Shown here: positions 17,098-25,615 of the stretch, piece after piece
Numbering within the stretch: position 1 is the first letter of the stretch
Layout: the number at the start of each line of letters is the position of its first letter
NCBI GenBank assembly: GCA_937951895.1
Contig: CALFER010000003.1
Coordinates: 1 to 35,364, forward strand
Direction: 5' to 3'
Source of the DNA: an uncultured bacterium
Lineage (GTDB): Bacteria; CSSED10-310; CALFER01
Length of the DNA: 35,364 bases
Position numbers and translations under genes: made by a program
The notes under the pieces: generated by a model
What the model was told of the DNA's origin: nothing
What the model saw: only the letters and a program-made list of their open reading frames with translations
Database searches by the model: none

Positions 17098-17766
17098 ATG
17101 AATCGAATGAATGGCTCGAAATTGGTTCAGGGTATCTCGTTGACCGCGGGAATCGCGGTGCTTTCGATGCTGGCCCCGCGTTGGGTCGGATGGCCGGAGC
17201 AGTTCGTCATCCCTTCCTCTTTTTTCGTGCATACGCTGATGCTCGGATTGTCGCTCGGTGCAATGAAACTGAGTGGCCGCGGATGGGCGTCTTTTGGATT
17301 TGCGAAGGCCGGCTACCGGTTTTCCTCCCGGATTCTGCTCTGGGTGCTTCCGACCGCTCTGCTGGCAACAGTGGGCGCGCTGGTCGGCACACGCACGGAC
17401 GCACCCGGTCCTGTGAGCGGGATGTCGCCGATTCAGATCATGATATTCGTGTGGGGTTATGCGAGTGTGTGCGAGGAGGTTCTGACGCGGGGATTGTTAC
17501 AGACGTGGATTACCATGGATTCTGCGGGTCCGGGACGCACCCGGCGGCTGAGCCGTTCCGTGATCATCAGCGGCCTGTTTTTCGGCGCCATGCATCTCGT
17601 TCTGATCCCCCGCATGGGACCGGCCGCGATCGGAGTGGTGTTCCTCACCGCGTGTCTCGGACTGCTCGCAGCCTGGTATCGCGAACGCACCGGCAGTCTC
17701 ATTCCATCCATCATCGTACACCTTCTTTTCAACATCGGCGGTTCTCTCCCAGGGTGGCTAAAGTAA
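17098..17766 (+). CDS. CPBP-family intramembrane metalloprotease
   Basis: This is a 222-residue polytopic membrane protein of the CPBP/Rce1 family, glutamate-type intramembrane proteases or their relatives. Motif 1 is EEVLTR with Glu126, Glu127 and Arg131. Motif 2 is FFGAMH with His166. Motif 3 is HLLFN with His208 and Asn212. All catalytic-site motifs are therefore present. About six hydrophobic segments are visible. GGAG at 17086-17089 is 8 bases before the ATG. It diverges from the kinase gene with overlapping promoter elements and converges with the unknown gene, leaving only about 11 bases between the stops. In other bacteria such proteins serve in peptide maturation or immunity; no partner peptide is obvious here. 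Confidence 0.88.
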   Translation: MNRMNGSKLVQGISLTAGIAVLSMLAPRWVGWPEQFVIPSSFFVHTLMLGLSLGAMKLSGRGWASFGFAKAGYRFSSRILLWVLPTALLATVGALVGTRTDAPGPVSGMSPIQIMIFVWGYASVCEEVLTRGLLQTWITMDSAGPGRTRRLSRSVIISGLFFGAMHLVLIPRMGPAAIGVVFLTACLGLLAAWYRERTGSLIPSIIVHLLFNIGGSLPGWLK

Positions 17767-17777
17767 CAGCAAATGTC

Positions 17778-19106
17778 TCAGGGAGAGGACGATTCCTTGC
17801 GATTGAACGGCCGTGCCCGCGAGCAATACTCCAGGATGCCGCGGATCGCCGAGAATTGCTGGTGCATCCGGTCGAATCGCGCCAACTCGAAATACTTCTC
17901 CGGCTTCAACGTCTCCAGCACGTCGAAATGATCCCGTAAAAACCCGACCATGCTTTCGTGCATCGCATTGTACATCCCGTAACCCGGGACCTGATTCAGA
18001 TCCCCGATTCTTTCGGGAAGCGCAATCAGAATGAAACACGCGAGCACCAGCCGCTCGATGATGTTCAGCGCCATCTTGCGATTGCCCGTTTGAAGGGAGA
18101 GGATCGCGAGATGATGGGTCTGCTCGCAGATCGCCATCAGATACTCGTAAAAATCAATCCGATCGGTATCCTCGTAATCTTCCAGATTGATCGCCAGATC
18201 CTGAGCGGTCAGCATCAATGCCGCCAGACGCTCGTCAATGCTCTGCCGGTCGATCGGGAAATCGATCCGTGAAGGCAGCGCGATCTGCATCCGCTCCCGA
18301 ATGCTATCGAACGGTTCGAACCGGGCATTCTCGAGCGTCTCACGCAGAAACGCGATCCGCACCGACGGACGTACAGTCTGGTTGCCCAGAATGACATCGG
18401 CAAACAGATCGAAGGCAACGGGATGGAGGATGATTTCGGAGACGAACCAGCGTTTCAGGATCGTGAGGGCCGCGGCTTTGCTCTGATACCGTTCGACCAG
18501 TTCGACCAGATCCAGCGCATTCTCGGGATTCGCGATCTCTTCCTTCGATATCTTCTGAAACTCGGCAAACGCATCGGATTCGCGACCCATCTCGAGATAA
18601 ATCGTGGCGCGCTGGATGGCGTCGTCGGTGTCCTGGAGTTGTGTTGTACACCGTTCCTCGACCTCCCGGCGCTGCCAGACGTTCTCGCAGGCGGCATCGA
18701 GAGCGATCACGAGATCCTCGTTGATACCCGTCCATTCGTAGTCCTTCAGATCCGCCGCAACAGCCGCGATATCCGACACGCCGGGAATCAGATGGAGGGG
18801 TCTGGGTTCGTTGAGCTGCCCCAGCAGCGTGAGGAGTTCCTCTCGGGGAATGACCGGCGGGAGATCCGAGGTGTCGAAGAAGCGGTAGGTGGAGTCTCCG
18901 TTGATCTGCTGTTCGCAGACGGCCGCGAGATCACACACCTGGAGAAACTGCTGGACGAACCCGGGGGTGATTTCGTACGAATCGTTGTCCTTGAGCGCCT
19001 GCCGGAGCAGCGCGATGACGATGTTGATCTGATCGGCCTCGCGCGCCCGTTCCGGTTCATCGATGATCGGCCATCGATCGTTGTTTTCCATGGGATTCTT
19101 GTTCAT
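17778..19106 (-). CDS. unknown all-helical protein encoded with greA
   Basis: I do not recognise this family. The 442-residue protein appears soluble and almost wholly alpha-helical, with acidic N-terminal and mixed-charge helices. Stretches such as DAIQRATIYLEMGRESDAFAEF and ALDLVELVERYQSKAAALTI resemble degenerate helical repeats. There is no signal peptide; one more hydrophobic helix (LVLACFILIALPERI) lies near residue 375. Starts are possible at 19121, 19106 and 19091. I chose 19106 because GGAGCAGGAG lies just upstream, while the GGGGGA at 19122-19127 directly abuts 19121. It starts about 20 bases after the greA stop and is probably co-transcribed with it. Confidence 0.72.
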   Translation of the reverse strand: MNKNPMENNDRWPIIDEPERAREADQINIVIALLRQALKDNDSYEITPGFVQQFLQVCDLAAVCEQQINGDSTYRFFDTSDLPPVIPREELLTLLGQLNEPRPLHLIPGVSDIAAVAADLKDYEWTGINEDLVIALDAACENVWQRREVEERCTTQLQDTDDAIQRATIYLEMGRESDAFAEFQKISKEEIANPENALDLVELVERYQSKAAALTILKRWFVSEIILHPVAFDLFADVILGNQTVRPSVRIAFLRETLENARFEPFDSIRERMQIALPSRIDFPIDRQSIDERLAALMLTAQDLAINLEDYEDTDRIDFYEYLMAICEQTHHLAILSLQTGNRKMALNIIERLVLACFILIALPERIGDLNQVPGYGMYNAMHESMVGFLRDHFDVLETLKPEKYFELARFDRMHQQFSAIRGILEYCSRARPFNRKESSSP

Positions 19107-19126
19107 CTGCTCCTGCTCCATTCCCC

Positions 19127-19615
19127 CTACGATACGGCCAGATCGCCGAAGGTCTTCAGCTCGGTGATCTCCCATTCAAACGTCCCCTTGGGAAGCCGGA
19201 CCGTCACGACATCGCCTTCGCGCTTGCCGAACAGGGCCATCGCGACCGGAGAACCGACTGTCACCAGGGTGTCCTGGTCCTGTTTATACGGCGGTTCTTC
19301 CCCGGGGAACACCAGAACATAGCTCTTCTCTTCTCCGCTGTTGAGATCCTCGATGACAACCCGACTGCCGTACGCGACCCGGTCCGGGGGAATGTTGTCG
19401 AGATTGACGTTCTGGAGTTTGAGCATCAATTCTTCGAGATTCTTGATGCGGGACTCGACGAAAAGCTGACGTTCCTTGGTCATTTTGAACTCGGCGTTTT
19501 CGCTGAGATCGCCGAGAGAACGGGCGAATTCGAGCTGCTTCGGGATGTCGACGGTGAGTTCATACATCAGGGCCTTGAGTTGAGCGGCGACCTTTTCGAT
19601 CATCGGATGCTTCAT
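19127..19615 (-). CDS. greA: transcription elongation factor GreA
   Basis: GreA rescues backtracked RNA polymerase by stimulating transcript cleavage. The 162-residue length is standard. The N-terminal coiled coil carries the tip motif ARSLGDLSENAEF at 31-43, with the acidic pair Asp36 and Glu39. The C-terminal FKBP-like domain has VGSPVAMALFGKREGDVV and VRLPKGTFEWEI. GGAGG sits 6 bases before the ATG. A promoter lies upstream with a short GC hairpin in the leader. An unknown helical gene follows in the same direction. Confidence 0.96.
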   Translation of the reverse strand: MKHPMIEKVAAQLKALMYELTVDIPKQLEFARSLGDLSENAEFKMTKERQLFVESRIKNLEELMLKLQNVNLDNIPPDRVAYGSRVVIEDLNSGEEKSYVLVFPGEEPPYKQDQDTLVTVGSPVAMALFGKREGDVVTVRLPKGTFEWEITELKTFGDLAVS

Positions 19616-19630
19616 GCGAACCTCCAGTTT

Positions 19631-19647
19631 GCCTCGCCGTCCGAGGC
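19631..19647 (-). promoter_or_regulatory. GC hairpin in the greA leader
   Basis: GCCTCG (19631-19636) and CGAGGC (19642-19647) form a perfect 6-bp stem with a 5-base loop, lying between the predicted start near 19650 and the greA ribosome-binding site. It would sit at the very 5' end of the mRNA, where it could protect the transcript or tune early transcription. No function is shown. Confidence 0.3.
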
Positions 19648-19656
19648 TATTTCAGT

Positions 19657-19685
19657 ACAATAATCCGAACATCCCTGAGTTTCAA
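19657..19685 (-). promoter_or_regulatory. sigma70-like promoter for greA
   Basis: On the minus strand TTGAAA (19685-19680, 5 of 6) and TATTGT (19662-19657, 4 of 6) are separated by 17 bases, inside the 130-base gap between fbp and greA. The predicted leader is about 35 bases. Confidence 0.5.
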
Positions 19686-19745
19686 GTCAGCATGCGGATC
19701 GAACCGTCCCGAGGCGCGGTTCCGGCGTCTCGCAGGACGTCTGAA

Positions 19746-20750
19746 TCAGACCGCTCCTCCCAGAAAACGCTCGAAATCGTCCACGTCCTCCTTCGATCCG
19801 ATGATCAACGGCACGCGCTGATGCAACCCCTCCGGCTCGATAGCCATGATCCGCCTCGTCCCGTCGATCGCCCGTCCGCCGGCCTGCTCCATGATGAACG
19901 CCAGGGGAGACGCCTCATACAGCAACCGGAGCTTTCCGTGCGGCGATTTCGTGTCCGCGGGATACAGAAATATCCCGCCCATCAGCAGATTGCGATGGAA
20001 ATCCGCCACGAGCGACCCGATGTAGCGCAGGGACATGCCGCGGCCGCCCTCTTTCTTCGAGCGTTTCGCATGATCGATGTACCGCCGGATATTTGCATCC
20101 CAGCTCGGCGCATTCGCTTCATTCACGCTGTAAAACGCCCCTCTCGGAGGAATCCGCATCGCCTCGTGCGACAGTAAAAACTCCCCGAGTCCCGGATCGA
20201 GAGTGAATCCGTAGACGCCCAGGCCCGATGTATAGACCAGCATCGTCGAACTGCCATACACGACATACCCCGCCGCAACCTGCCGATCGCCCGTCTGCAG
20301 GCAATCCTCGCCTGCTCCCCGCTCGGTGCGCGATATCTTCCGGTGAATCGAAAAAATCGTCCCGATGCTGACATTCACATCGATGTTGCTCGACCCGTCC
20401 AGGGGATCGAAATTCACCGCATAATTCCCCGTCGGGAAACACGCCGGTATCCGGATCCAGTCTTCCTCCTCCTCACTGGACATCGCGCAGAGCATGCCGA
20501 GATGATCGAGTGTGTTGATGAGGAGTTTGTTGGCCATCTGGTCGAGTTTCTGCACTTCTTCGCCCTGGACGTTGATCACGCCGGCCTTCCCGAGAATATC
20601 GCCGAGACCTGCGCGGTTGACTTCCCGCGAGATCACCTTGGCGGCGAACCCGATTTCGGTGAGCAGTTTCGTGAAATCGCCGCGCGCCTGCGGATACTGG
20701 CGCTGCTGCTCCAGGAAATGGCGTTCGAGTGTCATGATTTTGTCCTGCAT
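19746..20750 (-). CDS. fbp: class I fructose-1,6-bisphosphatase
   Basis: This enzyme hydrolyses fructose-1,6-bisphosphate to fructose-6-phosphate in gluconeogenesis or the Calvin cycle. The 334-residue length matches class I enzymes (about 330). The metal-binding motif DPLDGSSNIDVNVSIG starts at residue 115. An acidic SSEEEED segment near 91-97 supplies further metal ligands. Near the C-terminus GKLRLLYEASPLAFIMEQAGG and ATDG-region equivalents (GRAIDGTRRI) match the family. I chose the ATG at 20750 (MQDKIMTL) over 20765, because the GGAGG within the longer reading gives an 8-base spacing. It is transcribed divergently from the ABC-2 operon. Confidence 0.95.
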   Translation of the reverse strand: MQDKIMTLERHFLEQQRQYPQARGDFTKLLTEIGFAAKVISREVNRAGLGDILGKAGVINVQGEEVQKLDQMANKLLINTLDHLGMLCAMSSEEEEDWIRIPACFPTGNYAVNFDPLDGSSNIDVNVSIGTIFSIHRKISRTERGAGEDCLQTGDRQVAAGYVVYGSSTMLVYTSGLGVYGFTLDPGLGEFLLSHEAMRIPPRGAFYSVNEANAPSWDANIRRYIDHAKRSKKEGGRGMSLRYIGSLVADFHRNLLMGGIFLYPADTKSPHGKLRLLYEASPLAFIMEQAGGRAIDGTRRIMAIEPEGLHQRVPLIIGSKEDVDDFERFLGGAV

Positions 20751-20804
20751 CCCCGATCCCTCCATCCATGCATCCGGTTTACGACACTGTCCGATCCTTC
20801 AACT

Positions 20805-20831
20805 ATAGCATCGCACGCGCCGGGATGCTAT
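20805..20831. promoter_or_regulatory. inverted repeat in the fbp / ABC-2 divergent region
   Basis: ATAGCATC (20805-20812) and GATGCTAT (20824-20831) are perfect 8-base inverted arms around an 11-base centre. They lie 10 bases before the ATPase ATG and about 55 bases before fbp. It may be an operator for one or both genes. TATAGT on the minus strand overlaps one arm and could be an fbp -10, but no good -35 is seen. Confidence 0.3.
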
Positions 20832-20841
20832 TGTCCCGCTC

Positions 20842-21825
20842 ATGACAACCGCCACCTCCGCCGCCATCCATGTTGAACAACTCAAGAAAACATATTCGAT
20901 CCACGAACGTGAAAGCGGCCTGGCCGCCGCCTTCCGCAGCCTCCTGTTCCGGAAAACCCGCAACATCGATGCCGTTGCCGGGATCTCATTCGATGTCCAC
21001 CCCGGTGAGATCGTCGGATTTCTCGGACCCAACGGCGCGGGAAAAACCACCACGCTCAAAATGCTCTCCGGACTGCTCCACCCGACATCCGGCGCGTGCC
21101 GCGTCCTGGATTGCCCGCCGCATCGCCGCGAAAAACGATTCCTCAGACGCATCACCCTGGTCATGGGCCAGAGAAACCAACTGGTCTGGGATATCCCCGC
21201 CATGGACTCCTTCGAACTCAACCGGGCGATCTACCGGATCCCACTCCCGCTTTTCAAATCCACCCTGAAGGAACTCGACGATCTCCTCGAACTGAATGCG
21301 ATCGTCCGCAAACCGGTCCGGAATCTGTCCCTGGGCGAACGGATGAAATGCGAAATCGCTGCCGCGCTGCTCCACCGCCCCGACGTCCTGTTTCTCGATG
21401 AACCCACGATCGGCCTCGATGTCACCATGCAGAGGCGGATTCGCTCGTTCATCCGCGATTACAACACACGAACGGGGGCCACGGTGCTCCTCACCAGCCA
21501 TTACATGGCCGACGTCGAAGCGCTGTGCCGGCGCGTCATCGTGATCCACCACGGCCGCATCCTGTTCGACGGCGACCTGTCCGACCTGGTCCAGCGATTC
21601 TCATCCACAAAGACAATCGTCGTGAAACTGGAAAACGGCGGTGCGGACCTGAGCCGGTTCGGGCATTCCGTCGCACTGGAGGACGGAGGGGTGGCTCTCC
21701 GGGTGCCGCGTTCGGAAACGGCCCGGATCACGGAACAATTGCTCGCGACGCTCCCCGTCACGGATCTGACCGTCGAGGACACGCCGATCGAAGAAGTCAT
21801 CGAACAGGTTTTCGCATTGGAATGA
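20842..21825 (+). CDS. ABC-2 type transporter ATPase (COG4586-like)
   Basis: This 327-residue ATP-binding subunit powers the two permeases that follow. Walker A is GPNGAGKTT after VGFL, near residues 64-72. The signature is LSLGERMK, a variant of LSGGQ that is usual in this subgroup. Walker B is VLFLDEPTIGLD, with SHYMADVEAL as the H-loop region. The insertion AFRSLLFRKTRNIDAV before the core fold is characteristic of the COG4586 group. An 80-residue C-terminal extension follows the core domain. The gene ends 4 bases before the first permease. These transporters are common in bacteria and of unknown substrate. Confidence 0.92.
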   Translation: MTTATSAAIHVEQLKKTYSIHERESGLAAAFRSLLFRKTRNIDAVAGISFDVHPGEIVGFLGPNGAGKTTTLKMLSGLLHPTSGACRVLDCPPHRREKRFLRRITLVMGQRNQLVWDIPAMDSFELNRAIYRIPLPLFKSTLKELDDLLELNAIVRKPVRNLSLGERMKCEIAAALLHRPDVLFLDEPTIGLDVTMQRRIRSFIRDYNTRTGATVLLTSHYMADVEALCRRVIVIHHGRILFDGDLSDLVQRFSSTKTIVVKLENGGADLSRFGHSVALEDGGVALRVPRSETARITEQLLATLPVTDLTVEDTPIEEVIEQVFALE

Positions 21826-21829
21826 TTGC

Positions 21830-22633
21830 ATGAGGGGACTGTTCGACTTATATCTGGCCCAATTCCGGACGACGATCGCCGTGCAGCTCCAGTACCGTGC
21901 CGCGCTGATCATCTGGCTGATCGAAACGATCCTCGAACCCCTGATCTACATGATCGTCTGGTCGACGGTCGCGCAGGCGGGGGAGGGCAGCGTGGCGGAT
22001 TACGCGCCGCGTGATTTTGCGGCCTACTACATTCTGTTCATGCTGGTCAATCACATTACCTTCACGTGGATCATGTTCGAGTTCGAATGGCGGGTGCGGC
22101 AGGGGTATCTGTCCGGCCTTCTGCTCCGCCCGGTCCACCCGATCCACCGCGACATCGCGGAAAACATGACCTACAAGGCGCTCACGCTGACCGTCATGCT
22201 GCCGACGGCACTGGCCCTGACGTGGCTGTTCGATCCGGCATTCCACTTCACGCGCCGCACGATCTCCCTCTTTGTCGTCTCGGTCGCCCTGGCGTTCCTG
22301 ATGCGCTTCCTGCTGGAATGGACACTCGCGCTTTCGGCCTTCTGGACCACACGGACCAGTGCCATCAATCAGATGTATTACGTCGTCATGATGTTTCTCT
22401 CAGGCGAAATCGCTCCCCTGGCGCTGCTCCCCGGACCGATGCAGCAGGTCGCGCATCTCCTCCCGTTCCGCTGGATGCTGGGTTTCCCGGTGGAAATCGG
22501 CCTGAACCGTCTGACAGCCGTCGAGATTCAGCACGGAATCCTGATTCAGATCGGATGGATCGTCCTGGCGACAGGACTCCTGCGATTTTTCTGGAAACGG
22601 GGGCTTCGGAGATATTCGGCGGTGGGCGCATGA
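21830..22633 (+). CDS. ABC-2 family permease (PF06182-like, COG4587)
   Basis: This is a 267-residue membrane protein with about six hydrophobic helices. MRGLFDLYLAQFRTTIAVQLQYRAALIIWLIE at the start and the late segment MMFLSGEIAPLALLPGPMQ are the family pattern, in which the second motif precedes the last periplasmic loop. It directly follows the ATPase gene and overlaps the second permease by 4 bases (ATGA), so the ATPase-permease-permease order is complete. It probably works as one half of a heterodimeric membrane channel or exporter. Confidence 0.9.
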   Translation: MRGLFDLYLAQFRTTIAVQLQYRAALIIWLIETILEPLIYMIVWSTVAQAGEGSVADYAPRDFAAYYILFMLVNHITFTWIMFEFEWRVRQGYLSGLLLRPVHPIHRDIAENMTYKALTLTVMLPTALALTWLFDPAFHFTRRTISLFVVSVALAFLMRFLLEWTLALSAFWTTRTSAINQMYYVVMMFLSGEIAPLALLPGPMQQVAHLLPFRWMLGFPVEIGLNRLTAVEIQHGILIQIGWIVLATGLLRFFWKRGLRRYSAVGA

Positions 22634-23415
22634 AACTGCTCCGCCTGCTCTGGCTCTATTTCCGCCTCGGAATCCTGAGCGAGATGGAGTACCGGATCAA
22701 TTTCATCATTCAACTCGGACAGTCCCTGCTGTCGCTGGGCGCCGCCGGAGCGAATCTCGCCATCGTCTTCTCCCATACCTCCAGTCTCAACGGCTGGGAC
22801 CCGCCGGCCCTGACGGTCCTGCTCGGGATCTTCTTCATGATGGGAGGCGTGATCGGGTTCGTGATCGAACCGAGTCTCCAGCGGTTGATGGAAGATATCC
22901 GCGAAGGAACACTCGATTTCGTGCTGATGAAACCCGAGGATTCGCAACTGCTGGTCAGCGTCCGGCAGGTCAGGATCTGGAAACTCTTCGATATCGGCCT
23001 CGGAGGGGCGGTGATCGTGACGGGCCTGCTCTGGTCGGGTGAGGGGGTCTCGGCGGTGAATTTCAGCGTCTTCGCCCTGACGATTCTGGCCGGAACGGTC
23101 ATCGTCTACAGTTTCTGGATGCTGCTGGCGACGCTGACGTTCTGGTTCGTGAAACTCGAAAATATTCTCGTGATCTTCCAGTTCGTGTATCAGGCGGGGA
23201 GATGGCCGGTGACACTGTATCCGGCATGGCTCCGGATTGCCCTGACGGTGATCGTGCCGGTGGCATTCGCGACGACGGTGCCGGCCCAGGCCATCACCGG
23301 CGGTCTGGAGACGGAGATGCTGGCGGGGGCGATCCTGTTCGCGGTTTTTCTGTTCGGCGTCGCGAGGATGTTCTGGAAAATAGGAGTGAAGCGGTATTCC
23401 GGAGCATCGAGTTGA
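22630..23415 (+). CDS. second ABC-2 family permease (PF06182-like, COG3694)
   Basis: This 261-residue permease begins at the ATG at 22630 (MKLLRLLWLYFRLGILSEMEYR); a much longer open frame runs upstream of it, but that part overlaps the first permease in another phase and is not coding. About six hydrophobic helices are visible. It has the family features FFMMGGVIGFVIEPSLQRL, an internal DFVLMKPEDSQLLVSVR segment, and a closing VTLYPAWLRIALTVIVPVAF. The C-terminal MFWKIGVKRYSGASS resembles the first permease's FFWKRGLRRYSAVGA, as expected for paralogous subunits. Confidence 0.9.
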   Translation: MKLLRLLWLYFRLGILSEMEYRINFIIQLGQSLLSLGAAGANLAIVFSHTSSLNGWDPPALTVLLGIFFMMGGVIGFVIEPSLQRLMEDIREGTLDFVLMKPEDSQLLVSVRQVRIWKLFDIGLGGAVIVTGLLWSGEGVSAVNFSVFALTILAGTVIVYSFWMLLATLTFWFVKLENILVIFQFVYQAGRWPVTLYPAWLRIALTVIVPVAFATTVPAQAITGGLETEMLAGAILFAVFLFGVARMFWKIGVKRYSGASS

Positions 23416-23424
23416 TTGCGGAGT

Positions 23425-23453
23425 TTGAGACATGCATGTGATTCTGATATGGT
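23425..23453 (+). promoter_or_regulatory. sigma70-like promoter for the secreted Kelch-type gene
   Basis: TTGAGA (23425-23430, 5 of 6) and TATGGT (23448-23453, 4 of 6) are separated by 17 bases, with a TGA just before the -10 giving an extended -10 (TGn). Transcription would start near 23460, leaving a leader of about 60 bases with AAGGAG before the ATG at 23522. Confidence 0.45.
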
Positions 23454-23521
23454 GGAATCATCATTCACCGATCGGTTATCGGTCTTCTCTGTGTGACCGG
23501 ATGGTTCAGAAGGAGTATTCG

Positions 23522-25615
23522 ATGAAGAAGCCCTTAAAATCCATGTTCTTGATCATGTCAACGCTGATTGCGCTGATCGGTCTCACCTCCCCCGCTTTAC
23601 CGGCAACAGATCGGGGGCCGTGCGATGAGGCTTACTACACCAACGGATTGCCGGATTACACCAATGGATATCTGTGCGATCGTCACCAGCAGCCATCCGT
23701 TGTCGATGCCTGGCTGATCGATGATGTTATGATTCCCGACTCGATCGTTCTGACCGGTCTGGCGTTCTGGACGGTCAGCCCATCAAGTTATCAATTTGAG
23801 AATCGCGGTGATTTCATTATCCTGGACGATGACAGCGGAGTTCCCGGAGCCATTCTCGTTCAGGCGCACAATGTGCCGCTGACCCGCACGGAAACAGGCA
23901 ATACCTTCTATTCTCTGCCGGAGTACATCAACACCTTCGAAGGTCTCGACATCCCACTGAGCGCAGGTTCTTACTGGATAGGGATGCGGCCATACAACGG
24001 TCTGGATGCGGGACTGAGTTATCATCTCGCTGCCCCTGTGACGGGGCAGAATGCCTACTTCCGGTATACCGCTATCGGGTTTCCATCATGGACTGATTCA
24101 GAAATCGCCTTCGGAATTCCGATCGGATTGGCGTTTTGTATCTTTGCCGATCCCTATAATTTCACTGTGCCGGGGTTGACCGCATGGCATACCTCGACGG
24201 CCGCACCGTTCGAGTACAATCGGTTCGACGCGGAGTTCGTTCCGGGACCTGATGGAGAGGAATGGGCGAACTGCGTGTACTTCCTCGGCGGACGCACATC
24301 CGCTGCAACTGAATCGCCGGACATCTATCGCTATGACCCGATGACGGGCATCTTCAGCGATACCGGCGTCGACATGATCGAAGATGTCAGCAACTACACC
24401 GCCAATCTGATTCTGGACGACGGCACCGGCAACGGGCCTGCGCTGTACGTGTTGGGCGGCTACAACGCGGAAGCGGGAGCAACGATCGATCTGGTTCAGC
24501 GGTTCTATCCCGCGACCGGCACGATCGAATCACTTCCGCTGGATCCGCTGCCGATGGTCGTGGGATCCGAGTATGTGAACGGGAGTGGCAGTGTGGTCGT
24601 CGATGATGTCGTGTATATGTTCGGCGGACGCGCGGTGCTGACGGCGCCATACTTCACATCCGAAACCTGGTCGTTCAACCCGAAACAACCCGCCGGATCA
24701 CGATGGTCGAATCTGGGCATCGAACTGAGCGAAGGCCGGGCATCGACGATGACGGCCGTTCAGGGAACGCGGATTTTCTGTTTCGGCGGAGATTCATCCT
24801 ATGATGGAAGCACGCTGACAGCCACGAACAGCGTTGAGATGCTCGATATTGCCAATCTGTCTGCCGGCTGGGTCTCGCGATCCGATCTGCCGTTTGTCAT
24901 CGGCGAGGGCCAGGGGTTTCATGTCCCCTATGGTCCGGGCATCCCGGCCTCGTTCCTGCGGAAGGTCGCCATCGCAGGCGGAGGCCAATGGCCCGAACAA
25001 TCCGCCGAAGCCCTGCTCGGAGATCTCCCGACCGATATCTGGAACGCCGGTTTCCCGGACCTGAATGCAGCCCGGCGCAATCATGCCGGTGTATTCATCC
25101 CCCTGACGACCGATGCCCCCGACGACGGTCTGCCGGGTTTCTGGGTGTTCGGCGGCAGAACGGAGTCGGATGATCCTCCTTACGGCACCCCGGAGTACTA
25201 TTCCGTTCCATGGATTCCGACACCCACCCCTTCCGCCGCTCCGACACCAACGCCATCGGTCTGCACGGAACTGGGCTGCGACATCGAAATGCCTTCCAAT
25301 CTGTTCCACGCAGGTGATCTCTGTTCCTGCACACTCACCATCTGCAATCCCACATCCACCACCTACCCGCAAGTGCCTGTTTTCGCGATTCTGGATGTCT
25401 ACGGACTGTACTTCTTCGCACCGGATTTCTCGAACTTCAACCATTACACACTCGATATCACCCCCGGCGAACAGGACATCCCGGTTCTTCCTGAATTCAC
25501 CTGGCCGGAAAATGCCGGTGCCGCTTCGGGAATTCTGTGGTATGCTGCCATGACGAACGCAGAGATCACGGAGCTGTTCGGAGCACTGGGGCAATTTGAA
25601 TTCGGCTGGGAATAG
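23522..25615 (+). CDS. secreted Kelch-like propeller protein with C-terminal EFGW domain
   Basis: This 697-residue protein begins at the ATG at 23522. AAGGAG sits 6 bases upstream and the first 28 residues are a typical signal peptide ending in ALPA; the frame extends upstream, but that part looks non-coding. Residues about 30-210 form a beta-sandwich-like domain. Kelch-type repeats follow (about 230-590): VYFLGGRT, LYVLGGYN, VYMFGGRA, IFCFGGDS and FWVFGGRT. A TPTPSAAPTPTPS linker leads to the roughly 115-residue domain with HAGDLCSCTLTICNP, PVFAILDVYG, YFFAPDFSNFNHYT and a final EFGWE. This domain is closely similar to that of the protein at 8957. Extracellular binding or surface structure is inferred. 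Confidence 0.85.
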   Translation: MKKPLKSMFLIMSTLIALIGLTSPALPATDRGPCDEAYYTNGLPDYTNGYLCDRHQQPSVVDAWLIDDVMIPDSIVLTGLAFWTVSPSSYQFENRGDFIILDDDSGVPGAILVQAHNVPLTRTETGNTFYSLPEYINTFEGLDIPLSAGSYWIGMRPYNGLDAGLSYHLAAPVTGQNAYFRYTAIGFPSWTDSEIAFGIPIGLAFCIFADPYNFTVPGLTAWHTSTAAPFEYNRFDAEFVPGPDGEEWANCVYFLGGRTSAATESPDIYRYDPMTGIFSDTGVDMIEDVSNYTANLILDDGTGNGPALYVLGGYNAEAGATIDLVQRFYPATGTIESLPLDPLPMVVGSEYVNGSGSVVVDDVVYMFGGRAVLTAPYFTSETWSFNPKQPAGSRWSNLGIELSEGRASTMTAVQGTRIFCFGGDSSYDGSTLTATNSVEMLDIANLSAGWVSRSDLPFVIGEGQGFHVPYGPGIPASFLRKVAIAGGGQWPEQSAEALLGDLPTDIWNAGFPDLNAARRNHAGVFIPLTTDAPDDGLPGFWVFGGRTESDDPPYGTPEYYSVPWIPTPTPSAAPTPTPSVCTELGCDIEMPSNLFHAGDLCSCTLTICNPTSTTYPQVPVFAILDVYGLYFFAPDFSNFNHYTLDITPGEQDIPVLPEFTWPENAGAASGILWYAAMTNAEITELFGALGQFEFGWE

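Noticed and set aside
19701..19722. GAACCG/CGGTTC hairpin downstream of fbp as terminator
   Set aside because: It lies upstream of greA in the same direction and has a 10-base loop and no U-tract, so it is not a convincing terminator.
22066..22629. N-terminal extension of the second permease
   Set aside because: It overlaps the first permease in another phase, is Pro/Arg-rich and has no membrane helices; the real start is 22630.
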